The notes beneath the pieces are model-generated. The model saw only the letters and a program-made list of their open reading frames with translations. It had not been told where the DNA came from and ran no database searches. Position numbers and translations under genes: made by a program. Source: Burkholderiales bacterium (GTDB taxonomy: Bacteria > Pseudomonadota > Gammaproteobacteria > Burkholderiales > Burkholderiaceae_C). From it: DNA of 64,000 bases. Positions 30,862 through 43,892 of the stretch are shown here, one piece after another (position 1 is the first letter of the stretch; the number at the start of each line of letters is the position of its first letter). The stretch covers positions 1 through 64,000 of the forward strand of contig CANHVY010000021.1 in assembly GCA_947464185.1 (NCBI GenBank). The letters are read 5' to 3'.

Positions 30862-32193
30862 TCAAGGGCGCTTCATCTGGCAGCTGGTGGGCGTGCTGGA
30901 GACGTAGTTCGGGAACTCCTTCACGGGCACCAGCGTCATCCCGGTCTTTTCCGGGCTGTAGGGGAACTTGGCATCGGCCTTCTGCCACACCGTCATGTAC
31001 AGCGGCTGCTGCAGCTGGTGGTCCACCTTGCGCATCTCCACCTCGCCATTGAAGGTGTTGAACCTCAAGCCCTCCAGCGCCGCGGCCACCTTCACGGGAT
31101 CGGTGGACTTGGCCTTGGCCATGGCCTGCCCCAAGCTCTCGAAGATGCGATTGACCGAATGCGTGTAGTGGTCATCGTTGTACTTCTGGTTGAATTCCTT
31201 GGTCCAGGCCGCCATCTGACCACCCATGTTGTAGTGGCTGTAACCGATCTGGAACACCCGGCCTGCGCCGCTGGTCCCCAGGGCCGTGGGGGTGCCCGTG
31301 ACCCCGGTGTAGTAGGTGTAGAACTTGCCGTTGTAGCCGCCCTCGTTCGCGGCCTTCACAAGCAGCGACAGGTCAGAACCCCAGTTGCCCGTGATGACGG
31401 TGTCGGCGCCCGAGGCCTTGATCTTCGCGATGTACGGGGCGAAGTCGCGCACCTGCCCCAGGGGGTGCAGGTCTTCTCCCACGATCTGCACGTCCGGCCG
31501 CTTGCGCGCCAGGTTCTCCTTGGCATAGCGCACCACCTGCACGCCGTGAGAGTAGTTCTGGTTCAGCAGGTAGACCTTCTGGATGTCCTTCTGGTCCTTC
31601 ATGAAGGTGGTCATCGCCTCGATCTTCATCGAGGTGTCGGCGTCGAACCGGAAATGCCAGTAGCTGCACTTGCTGTTCGTGAGGTCCGGGTCCACAGCCG
31701 CATCGTTCAGGTAGATGACCTCCTTGCCGGGGTTGCGCTCGTTGTGCTTGTTGATCGCATCAATGAGCGCCAGCGCCACGGAAGAACCGTTGCCCTGGAT
31801 GATGTAGCGGATGCCTTGATCCAGCGCCGACTTCAAGGCGTTCAGGCTCTCAGTGGGGCTCAGCTTGTTGTCAATGAAGCTCACCTCGAACTTCACGCCT
31901 GCCGGATTGATGGCGCTGTACTTCTCAGCGAAGAACTGGTAACTTTTGCTCTGGTTGATGCCCACCGGGCCCAGGAGGCCGGACAGCGGATCGATCCGCA
32001 CCATCTTCACCACCTGCCCGGCCAGCGGCTTGGGTTCTGCCTTCGCGGGCGCGGCCGCGGACTTCGCAGGCGCAGCAGCGGACTTGGCTGCCGGGGCATT
32101 CTGGGCCCAGGCTCCACCAGCCAGGGCCGAGCACAAGGCGGCGGACAACAGGCTGAAGGTACGACGCGAAAAAGAGGCAGCAGGACGGGTCAT
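30862..32193 (-). CDS. LivK-type ABC transporter substrate-binding protein
   Basis: Signal peptide, then VVKMVRIDPLSGLLGPVGINQSKSYQFFAEKY...; downstream livHMGF. Confidence 0.9.
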   Translation of the reverse strand: MTRPAASFSRRTFSLLSAALCSALAGGAWAQNAPAAKSAAAPAKSAAAPAKAEPKPLAGQVVKMVRIDPLSGLLGPVGINQSKSYQFFAEKYSAINPAGVKFEVSFIDNKLSPTESLNALKSALDQGIRYIIQGNGSSVALALIDAINKHNERNPGKEVIYLNDAAVDPDLTNSKCSYWHFRFDADTSMKIEAMTTFMKDQKDIQKVYLLNQNYSHGVQVVRYAKENLARKRPDVQIVGEDLHPLGQVRDFAPYIAKIKASGADTVITGNWGSDLSLLVKAANEGGYNGKFYTYYTGVTGTPTALGTSGAGRVFQIGYSHYNMGGQMAAWTKEFNQKYNDDHYTHSVNRIFESLGQAMAKAKSTDPVKVAAALEGLRFNTFNGEVEMRKVDHQLQQPLYMTVWQKADAKFPYSPEKTGMTLVPVKEFPNYVSSTPTSCQMKRP

Positions 32194-32342
32194 CGGGCGA
32201 CTCCGAAGGGGTAGGTTGAACGTAGCCAACAGCGTAATGCAGGCCAGGCCCGCTCCCGATGAGGGACTTCCACTAGGAGGTAGCAGCTAGTAGGCCCGTA
32301 GGCCAGCAGGCACCCCGCGGAATTGCCACAGGGTGCCCCCGC

Positions 32343-33971
<1,629 letters not shown>

Positions 33972-34114
33972 GGGCAACCTCCGAAAGTGGGGCAATGGAA
34001 TCGAGAAAGATTCTCCACGCTTCCGGCTCGCCCCCCGGCACAGACGAGAATCATGGGGTCATCAGTCCATACCAGCGTCAGGCCGCGAGCTGCCTTCGCT
34101 GAGGATACGCCCCC

Positions 34115-34558
34115 ATGAACCTGTTTCGCCGCCCACCCGCCCCGCATGACCATGACGACCCGCGCTACCCCGTGCGCAAGACCGAGCAGCAGTGGCAGGC
34201 GGAACTGAGTCCCATGCAGTACCAGGTGGCGCGCCACGCCGCCACGGAGCGTGCCTTCACGGGCGAGTACTGGGACCATTTCCAGGACGGACGCTACGAT
34301 TGCGTGGGCTGTGGCACGCCGCTGTTCGCCTCCTCCACCAAATTCGATGCTGGCTGCGGCTGGCCCAGCTACTGGGAACCGCTGAACAGCGAAGTCGTTG
34401 AGCGGGTGGTGGACCAAAGCCACGGCATGGTGCGCGTCGAGGTGCGCTGCAACCGCTGCGGCAGCCACCTGGGACACGTCTTTCCCGACGGGCCGGAGCC
34501 CACGGGCGAGCGCTTTTGCATCAATTCCGCAGCCATCGATTTCAAGCCCGCAACTTGA
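34115..34558 (+). CDS. msrB: Peptide-methionine (R)-S-oxide reductase
   Basis: 147 aa; [43 protein letters not shown]. Confidence 0.97.
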   Translation: MNLFRRPPAPHDHDDPRYPVRKTEQQWQAELSPMQYQVARHAATERAFTGEYWDHFQDGRYDCVGCGTPLFASSTKFDAGCGWPSYWEPLNSEVVERVVDQSHGMVRVEVRCNRCGSHLGHVFPDGPEPTGERFCINSAAIDFKPAT

Positions 34559-34612
34559 AAATCCGACGGAACGGCCCAGGATCTTGATCCAGCCGCACAC
34601 CCCCAAGACCCG

Positions 34613-35275
34613 ATGAAACTGCTGTTCGACTTTCTGCCCATCATCCTGTTCTTCGGGACCTTCAAGTACGCCGAGTCAGAGAAGGCCTGGGCAGCCGACT
34701 TTGCCACCCGCCACCTGGGCTTCATGGTCTCGGGCGGCCAGGTGTCGGTGGCTGAAGCTCCCGTGCTGCTGGCCACGGTGGTGGTCATCGTGGCCACGTT
34801 GGCCCAGGTGGTGTGGCTGAAGCTGCGACGCCGCAAGGTGGACGCCATGCTGTGGGTCAGCCTGGCCTTGGTGGTGGTGCTGGGCGGCTTGACCATCTGG
34901 TTCCACAGCGAGACCTTCATCAAATGGAAGCCCAGCGCGCTGTACTGGGCCATGGGCCTGGCCTTCTGGCTCAGCCCGTTGCTGTTCAATCGCAACCTGC
35001 TGAAGGTGCTGCTGGGTGAGCAGCTGGACCTCCCGGGCAAGGTGTGGCACCGCTTGAACTTCGCCTGGATCGCGTTCTTCGGCGTCATGGGATTGCTCAA
35101 CATCTGGGTGGCCTACACCTTCACCACCGCCACCTGGGTGAACTTCAAGCTCTTCGGCGGGCTGGGCCTGATGCTGCTGTTCATGCTGGCCCAGGGCCTG
35201 TGGATCAGCCGATACCTCGAACCCGCGGCTGGCAAGCCAGGCAGCGGAGATGCTTCGCCGGAGGAACGCCGGTGA
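34613..35275 (+). CDS. yciB: Inner membrane-spanning protein YciB (septation protein A)
   Basis: MKLLFDFLPIILFFGTFKYAESEKAWAADFA..., five TM segments. Confidence 0.95.
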   Translation: MKLLFDFLPIILFFGTFKYAESEKAWAADFATRHLGFMVSGGQVSVAEAPVLLATVVVIVATLAQVVWLKLRRRKVDAMLWVSLALVVVLGGLTIWFHSETFIKWKPSALYWAMGLAFWLSPLLFNRNLLKVLLGEQLDLPGKVWHRLNFAWIAFFGVMGLLNIWVAYTFTTATWVNFKLFGGLGLMLLFMLAQGLWISRYLEPAAGKPGSGDASPEERR

Positions 35276-35619
35276 CCGCGCCGACGGACTCTGAACAGGA
35301 TCAGGCCGGTCACCCTCAGGCCGGACCGCGGCACGCCGCGCCACCAGGCGAAGCCCTGGCCACCGCACCCAATGCCGCTGCGCTGGAAGAGGTCTTGACC
35401 GCTGCATTCGCTCCCGTCGCCCTGGAGGTGGTGGATGACAGCCACCTGCACGCCGGCCATGCCGGCGCGCGCGAGGGGCGGCACTTCACGGTGCGCATCC
35501 GCAGCACCCGCTTCACCGGTTTGAGCCGGGTGGCCCGCCATCGCCTCGTTTATGATGCCTTGGCAGTCTGGATGCCGCGCGGTATCCACGCACTGGCCAT
35601 CGACGCCCAGGCCCCGTGA
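35272..35619 (+). CDS. BolA family protein (GTG start overlapping yciB stop)
   Basis: FAPVALEVVDDSHLHAGHAGAREGRHFTVRIRSTRFTGLSRVARHRLVYDAL; in-frame GTG at 35272. Confidence 0.88.
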   Translation: MTAPTDSEQDQAGHPQAGPRHAAPPGEALATAPNAAALEEVLTAAFAPVALEVVDDSHLHAGHAGAREGRHFTVRIRSTRFTGLSRVARHRLVYDALAVWMPRGIHALAIDAQAP

Positions 35620-35734
35620 ACACTGAGGCGCCGCAGCCCAAGCTGCAGCCCTGTGTGTCGAAAATTCCAAGTTCCTGAGAATGAAACCCACGCCGGCGCG
35701 GCACGATCCGCGCGCGTACACGAAAGTTCGCTCC

Positions 35735-36544
35735 ATGAAGATGAAGACCTCCTCCCTGCGCCAACTCGCTGCTGCAGGATGCCTGGTGCTGATGCTGCCG
35801 CTTGCTGCCCAGGCCCAGAACATCGCCATCGTCAACGGCAAGGCCGTGCCCAAGTCACGCGTGGATGCCCTGATGCAGCAAGTGGCCCGTTCAGGGCAGC
35901 AGTTGCCCCCGGGCTCCGAGCAGCGTATCAAGGACGAAACCGTCTTGCGCGAGATCTTCGCGCAGGAGGCCGAGCGGCGCGGCATCCCGGCCTCGGCTGA
36001 ATACCGCGCGCAACTGGAACTCGCGCGCCAGAGCATCCTGATCCGTGAGATGTTCGACGACTTCCGTAAGAAGAACCCGGCCACCGACACCGAAGCCAAG
36101 GCCGAATACGACAAGTTCAAGGCCCAGGCCAGCGGCACCGAGTACCGTGCCAGCCACATCCTGGTGGAGAAGGAAGACGAGGCCAAGGCCCTGATCGCAC
36201 AGATCAAGGCAGGCGCAAAGTTCGAGGAACTGGCCAAGAAGAGTTCCAAGGACCCCGGTTCTGGCGAGCGCGGCGGCGATCTGGATTTCGCCAAGCCTGA
36301 CGCCTACGTGCCCGAGTTCGGCAAGGCCATGGCGGCGCTGAAGAAGGGCGAGATGACGGATGCACCCGTCAAGAGCCAGTTCGGCTGGCACATCATCCGC
36401 CTGGACGACACGCGCGAGGCGCAGTTCCCGTCCTTCGACGAGGTCAAGGACCAGATCAAGCAGCGCCTGGAGCAGACCAAGCTGCAGGACTTCCAGGAGA
36501 AGCTGCGCAAGTCCGCCAAGACGGACTACAAGTTCAGCCAGTGA
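35735..36544 (+). CDS. Parvulin-type peptidyl-prolyl cis-trans isomerase with signal peptide
   Basis: YRASHILVEKEDEAKALIAQIKAGAKFEELAKKSSKDPGSGERGGDLDF. Confidence 0.93.
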   Translation: MKMKTSSLRQLAAAGCLVLMLPLAAQAQNIAIVNGKAVPKSRVDALMQQVARSGQQLPPGSEQRIKDETVLREIFAQEAERRGIPASAEYRAQLELARQSILIREMFDDFRKKNPATDTEAKAEYDKFKAQASGTEYRASHILVEKEDEAKALIAQIKAGAKFEELAKKSSKDPGSGERGGDLDFAKPDAYVPEFGKAMAALKKGEMTDAPVKSQFGWHIIRLDDTREAQFPSFDEVKDQIKQRLEQTKLQDFQEKLRKSAKTDYKFSQ

Positions 36545-36567
36545 GCTGAGCCGCGGTGTTGACCCCG

Positions 36568-36590
36568 GGGCGGCGCAAGCCGCCCTTTTT
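36568..36590 (+). terminator. Intrinsic terminator after the parvulin gene
   Basis: GGGCGGC-GCAA-GCCGCCC-TTTTT. Confidence 0.85.
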
Positions 36591-36687
36591 CATTTGCTGC
36601 GGCGCGGGGCGCGCCTTTTCATTTGCTGCGGCACGGGCCGCGCCTTTTCAGTTGCAGTGGCGCGACCCGCCCCTCGTCATCTCAGGT
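36572..36687. repeat. 29-bp tandem repeat, four copies, carrying terminator hairpins
   Basis: Copies 36572-36600, 36601-36629, 36630-36658, 36659-36687 (last degenerate and running into the lolD-like gene end). Confidence 0.85.
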
Positions 36688-37353
36688 GACCAGGCGTCCG
36701 GCCTCGATGTGCAACTGCCGGTCGCAGCGCGCGGCGATACCGCGGTCGTGCGTGACCAGCACGAGCGTGGTGCCGGCCTCGCGGTTCATGTCGAACATGA
36801 GGCCCATGACACGCTCGCCCGTGGCGAAGTCCAGGCTGCCGGTGGGTTCATCGGCCAGCAGCACGGCAGGCTCCACCACGAAGGCCCGGGCCAGCGCCAC
36901 CCGCTGTTGCTCACCGCCCGAGAGCACACGGGGATAATGCCGAAGCCGCTCGCCCAGCCCCACACGGCCCAGCATTTCGGTGGCCGCGGCCCGCGCACCG
37001 GGCCGACCCAGCAACTCCAGCGGCAGCATCACGTTTTCGAGCGCGGTCAGGTTGGGCAGCAACTGGAAGCTCTGGAACACGAAACCCACGCGCCGGGCTC
37101 GCACCGCGGCACGCGCATCCTCGTCCAGCGCAAACAGGTCTTCGCCGGCCAGCACCACCGTGCCCTCGGTGGGCGTGTCCAGCCCTGCGATCAGCGACAG
37201 CAGCGTGCTCTTGCCAGAACCCGAGGCGCCGACGATGGCAGCCGACTCCCTGGCCTGCAACGAGAAATCGATGTCGTCGAGAATGGTCAAGGTGCCAGAG
37301 GAATCGGTCACCCGTTTGGTGACATGACGCACAGCAATGATGGGATCGGACAT
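36682..37353 (-). CDS. ABC transporter ATP-binding protein, YbbA/LolD-like
   Basis: MSDPIIAVRHVTKRVTDSSGTLTILDDIDFSLQARESAAIVGASGSGKSTLLSLIAGLD; LSGGEQQRVALARAF. Confidence 0.93.
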   Translation of the reverse strand: MSDPIIAVRHVTKRVTDSSGTLTILDDIDFSLQARESAAIVGASGSGKSTLLSLIAGLDTPTEGTVVLAGEDLFALDEDARAAVRARRVGFVFQSFQLLPNLTALENVMLPLELLGRPGARAAATEMLGRVGLGERLRHYPRVLSGGEQQRVALARAFVVEPAVLLADEPTGSLDFATGERVMGLMFDMNREAGTTLVLVTHDRGIAARCDRQLHIEAGRLVT

Positions 37354-38104
37354 GCGAGGGTGTGGAGGGGTCAGGAGCGCGGCTGGAGTGCAGACCTGCA
37401 GCCTGCGGCGGCAGTGGCTGCACTGTAGCCTCGCGGCCTGGCTGGCCACCTGCGCGCTGGGGACGTCCGTCCAGGCGCAAGGGACAAGCCCTGGGGGCAC
37501 GCAAGCATCCTCGGGCCCATCGGGCGCCCCCGTGATCCTGGTCGTGGGCGACAGCCTGTCCGCCGAGTATGGCATCGCGCGTGGCCAGGGCTGGGTGGCA
37601 CTGCTGGAGCAGCGCCTGCAGCGCGAAGGCCTGCGCGGGACCGTGGTGAACGCCAGCGTCAGCGGCGACACCACCTCAGGCGGCAAGGCCCGGTTGCCGG
37701 GCTTGCTAACGCGACACCGCCCGGCTGTGGTGGTGATCGAACTCGGCGGCAACGATGCGCTGCGGGGCCTGCCCATGAGCGCCACGCGCCAGAACCTCAC
37801 CGACATGGCCAAGGCCGCACGCTCCGCCGGGGCGCGGGCGCTGATCGCCGGCATGCAGCTGCCCCCCAACTATGGCAAGGCTTATGCGGAAGAGTTCGCC
37901 GCCTCTTTCGCCCAGGTGGCCAAGGCCGAGGGCGCTGCCCTGGTGCCGTTCCTGCTGAAGAACGTGGCCGACGGGCCGGATGCCGACCAGATGTTCCAGC
38001 CCGACCGCATCCACCCCACCGCGCAGGCGCACAGCCGCATCCTGGACAACGTGTGGCCTGCGCTCAAGCCGCTGGTGGTGGCCGCGGGCCGGCCGAGGGG
38101 CTGA
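37352..38104 (+). CDS. tesA: Arylesterase / TesA-like SGNH hydrolase (start uncertain)
   Basis: ILVVGDSLSAEYGI, ELGGNDALRG, DRIHPTAQAH; divergent from ybbA. Confidence 0.9.
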   Translation: MRGCGGVRSAAGVQTCSLRRQWLHCSLAAWLATCALGTSVQAQGTSPGGTQASSGPSGAPVILVVGDSLSAEYGIARGQGWVALLEQRLQREGLRGTVVNASVSGDTTSGGKARLPGLLTRHRPAVVVIELGGNDALRGLPMSATRQNLTDMAKAARSAGARALIAGMQLPPNYGKAYAEEFAASFAQVAKAEGAALVPFLLKNVADGPDADQMFQPDRIHPTAQAHSRILDNVWPALKPLVVAAGRPRG

Positions 38105-38133
38105 GGATCAGCGGCCGGGGCGGCGTCAGGCTC

Positions 38134-39432
38134 TCACTGCATCTGCGCGCGCTCACGTTCCTGACGCCAGGGGCCGCGCGCCCCTGGCACGTGACGATGG
38201 GCCGGCTCCCACCCGCGTGGCGGATGCGTTGGTCCCACCGGATGCGCCGGCCCCATCGGATGGGGGCGATGACCGATCCAGGGCCGATAAGGCTCACGCG
38301 GCGCCAGGGGCACCCAGGCCACCGGAGGTCTGGACGGGCCGATCACGACGCTCACGCCCACCGACGGGCCGGTGAAGGTGACCAACGCGGGGGCGAAGAC
38401 CGGACGCGCCATCCGCGGCCCGGGCGTCCAGACCCAGCGGTGACCCCAGAGCACCCAGCGCCCATAGTGAAAGGGCGCAAAGCCCCACGGCGCCTGGTCC
38501 ACCCAGGTCCAGCCCCAGCGGGCGTGCCAAACCCAGCGGCCGTGCTTGAACGGGGCCCATCCGGCGCTGACCACCAGCGGCGACCACACCATGCCGAACT
38601 CGGGGTGGCGCTCCCATCGACCGTGACGGTCCAGGTCTTCCGCACCTGTCATTTCCGGCGACACATAGCGCATCGAGGCGCTGCGGTCGTCATGCTGCTC
38701 ATCGGCCCGCACCCATTCAGCAAAGCGGTCTTGCACAGGGGCAGACCAGGTGACCAGCGTGCTCCGCTCACGGCCCTGGGGCGCCAGCTCCACACGCTGC
38801 CCCGTGGCCAGATCAAAGGCCTGATCGACCGTCTGCACCTGCAGTGCACCGCGCCAGGCGGTGGCCCAGGTCACGTCGTCTTCGCGGTCCACGCGGTAGG
38901 CCCCGGCGCGCTCAGGCTGCAGCCGCACCTCGGCCGTCAGCAACTCCAACTCTGCGGCGATCTCGCGTGATCGCACGCGCAGCGCCAGGCTGCCGCGATG
39001 GAGCTGAAAGCTCATCCGCCCCTCGTCCATCCGCACGATCTCGAATTCGGTGCCCGCGCCCAGACGCAACTCGGTGGAGCCCACCCGGACTTCCGCCTGC
39101 GCACCGCGCTCTGTGGACAGACGATCGCCTTCTGTCAGCGCACGGTTGCGCAAGGCCTCGGACCACTGGCCTTGCACGGTGTCGAACAACCACACGCGGC
39201 CCTGGAAGTCAGACAGACGGCCCGCCCGCTGAGGCCCCGCCTGGACGGCGGCCTCCAGCGAAGCGGTCGACACGGAAGAGGCGGTTGACCAGGATGCTCC
39301 CCACGAGCCCGCCGGCGCCGCGTGTGAAGCAGCACCTGAGAGTGCCAACACACCCACGATTCCCCTCCCCATCAGCACGAGGGCTCGCCGCACCGGCCAG
39401 GGCATGCGCGCCAGACAGTTATTCCCGATCAT
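38134..39432 (-). CDS. FecR-domain protein with W-rich (DUF6600-like) C-terminal repeats
   Basis: FecR-like region, then APFKHGRWVWHARWGWTWVDQAPWGFAPFHYGRWVLWGHRWVWTPGP. Confidence 0.8.
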   Translation of the reverse strand: MIGNNCLARMPWPVRRALVLMGRGIVGVLALSGAASHAAPAGSWGASWSTASSVSTASLEAAVQAGPQRAGRLSDFQGRVWLFDTVQGQWSEALRNRALTEGDRLSTERGAQAEVRVGSTELRLGAGTEFEIVRMDEGRMSFQLHRGSLALRVRSREIAAELELLTAEVRLQPERAGAYRVDREDDVTWATAWRGALQVQTVDQAFDLATGQRVELAPQGRERSTLVTWSAPVQDRFAEWVRADEQHDDRSASMRYVSPEMTGAEDLDRHGRWERHPEFGMVWSPLVVSAGWAPFKHGRWVWHARWGWTWVDQAPWGFAPFHYGRWVLWGHRWVWTPGPRMARPVFAPALVTFTGPSVGVSVVIGPSRPPVAWVPLAPREPYRPWIGHRPHPMGPAHPVGPTHPPRGWEPAHRHVPGARGPWRQERERAQMQ

Positions 39433-39659
39433 GGTGGATCCTCCAGCGGCACGACCGTGTCGAACTCGAAGCGCTCCCCACGGTGGCGGCATCCTCTAAA
39501 CGTGGCATGGCGTGTCGACGCCGACATTCTGGCGATGGCTGCCATGTAAAGATTGCGTGAACCCGGCCTGCGGGCTTGCGGCCTGAAACATCTCAATGTC
39601 GCTCGGTGCCCGACGCTGTCGGCGCCCCGGCCACAGCAGGCATACTGGTTCGCCTGCGG

Positions 39660-40534
39660 ATGCCCTCCACCCACCCCCCCATTCCTCCCCGCGCGCTGGC
39701 CCTGCTGGCCGTGCTGACCCTGGTATGGGGCACCAACTGGACCTTGTTTCCGCTGGCCGTACAGGAAGTGTCGGTGTGGACCTTCCGCTGCTTTGCGCTG
39801 CTGGTGTCCGGCCTCACCCTGCTGACCGTGGCGCGCCTGCGCGGCCTGTCGCTGCACATTGAACGCCAGGATTGGCCCACCGTGCTGGCCGCGTCGCTGG
39901 CTTACCTGGTGGTGTGGAACATCGCCAGCACCTACGCCGCGGTGATGATCCCCTCGGGGCAAGCCGCCGTGCTGGGCTTCACCATGCCGCTGTGGGCCGC
40001 TGTGATCGCCACCACCTTTCTGAGGGAGCGTCTGACCGGGCGCATGGTGGCCGCACTGACCCTGGGCGGGAGTTGCGTCGCACTGCTGCTCTATGCAGGG
40101 CGCGACGCCTACGCATTGGCGCCGGCGGGCTTTGCGCTGGGCCTGCTGGCCGGTGTGGGCTGGGCCGTGGGCACGCTGATCCTCAAACGCCGCCCGCCGC
40201 GCGCCGCCGCCATGGTGCTCACTGGCTGGCAGTTGCTGATCTCGTCCGTGCCGATCACGCTAAGCGCCTTCGCACTCGGCCAGGGGCCCTGGTTCATGCC
40301 CTCCTGGACCAGCATCGCCGCCATCGCCTACATCACGCTGGTGCCCATGTGCATTGGCAACCTGGCCTGGTTCTCCATCGTCGGCATGCTGCCCGCCCAG
40401 ATCGCAGGACTGTCCACCATCATGGTGCCGATGGTGGCCATGGTGACCGGCGCGGCGGTGCGGGGTGAACCGCTGGGTCCGCTGCAATGGGCCGCCATGG
40501 CCTGCTGTGCGGGCGCCCTGTGGCTGGCCCTGAG

Positions 40535-40559
<25 letters not shown>
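39660..40559 (+). CDS. EamA/DMT family transporter
   Basis: MPSTHPPIPPRALALLAVLTLVWGTNWTLFPLAV..., ten hydrophobic segments. Confidence 0.92.
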
Positions 40560-42721
<2,162 letters not shown>

Positions 42722-42762
42722 TCAGGTCAGGCCACACACAAGGCACACGGGCATTGCGCCGC

Positions 42763-43875
42763 TCAGCTGAACAGCCGGCGCGCCGCGACAGAGCCCGCCG
42801 CCAGGTCACGCGACTCCAGCGAACGGTACAGCTGCTGAAGTTCCTTGCCGATGGCGTCGAAGGCGTGCAACGTCACCGCCCGCCCCTGATCGTCCACCAG
42901 CAAGGCATCCATCTCGCTTGCAAGGGCCGTGGCCACGCGGTGCCAGGTGGGAAACGGCTCGGCCGCCTCTTCGGTCTGGGCCACGTCCAGGCTGAGCTGC
43001 ACCTCACGCAGGGCGGCGTCCTGTGGGTCGTCGGCCAGCGCGACCTGCGGGTCGAAGGACAGCACCAGCACGGGCGGGTCACCGTCGTGCGCGCCTGGCA
43101 GCACCATGCGCCCCGGCAGCACCCCGGGGATGAAGCCGTGGCGCGACGCGGCCTGCTGCACATAGCCCAGCGACCAGGCCACCGAACGGGCCCGCAGCAG
43201 CAGTCCCAGCTGCGCGTCCAGGGGCTGGGAAAAGGCGTCCAGTTCCCGCGCGCGCGCCACCACCTCCAGCATGTCGGGGAAGTCGGCCATGGCGCCCACG
43301 CCTTGGGCAAAAGCCTCGATCTTCTGCACGAACTCCGAGTACTCGATCTCGTTGAGGGCGCCCGCCCGGTTGGCCAGCTGCACCCCCGCCTGGAACTCCG
43401 AATAGGTCTGCCCATGCACTGGCTGTTCCCAGGCCTGCGTGGCGGCATTCAGGCCTTCCACGTACAGCGGCTTGCTGCCCGCACGCCAACTGGCGGGCAG
43501 GTGCGCCACGGCCAGATCGCCCGTGACGGCGGACTCCAGCGTGAGGATGACAATGGCGTCGATCAGGGCGTCCAGCCGTGCAGCGGGCCGCAGGGACGAC
43601 AGGCGGTTCGAGCCGGGCAGCACCGGGTGCGGATGCGCTGCCACAGCCTCTTCCAGGCGGGGATCCGTCCGCTCTTTTTCACCCTCGGAACGGTCCGCAG
43701 GCGAGCCATCTACGAGCGAGGGCTCCTGTCGACCGCCGGTGCCGGAAGGCGTGTGTGCCTCGCCCGGGGGGGGACCCTGCCGGGGACGTGAACGCCGGGC
43801 CGACCACCACGCCTGCAGCCCCACCCCGCCGAGCACCAGCGCCGCCACGACTGCCAGGGAAACCGTCAGGTCCAT
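42763..43875 (-). CDS. zipA: Cell division protein ZipA-like (FtsZ-binding C-terminal domain)
   Basis: N-terminal TM, charged linker, ZipA-like C-terminal domain; between smc and ligA. Confidence 0.75.
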   Translation of the reverse strand: MDLTVSLAVVAALVLGGVGLQAWWSARRSRPRQGPPPGEAHTPSGTGGRQEPSLVDGSPADRSEGEKERTDPRLEEAVAAHPHPVLPGSNRLSSLRPAARLDALIDAIVILTLESAVTGDLAVAHLPASWRAGSKPLYVEGLNAATQAWEQPVHGQTYSEFQAGVQLANRAGALNEIEYSEFVQKIEAFAQGVGAMADFPDMLEVVARARELDAFSQPLDAQLGLLLRARSVAWSLGYVQQAASRHGFIPGVLPGRMVLPGAHDGDPPVLVLSFDPQVALADDPQDAALREVQLSLDVAQTEEAAEPFPTWHRVATALASEMDALLVDDQGRAVTLHAFDAIGKELQQLYRSLESRDLAAGSVAARRLFS

Positions 43876-43892
43876 CGTCAAATGCCCTCGAA

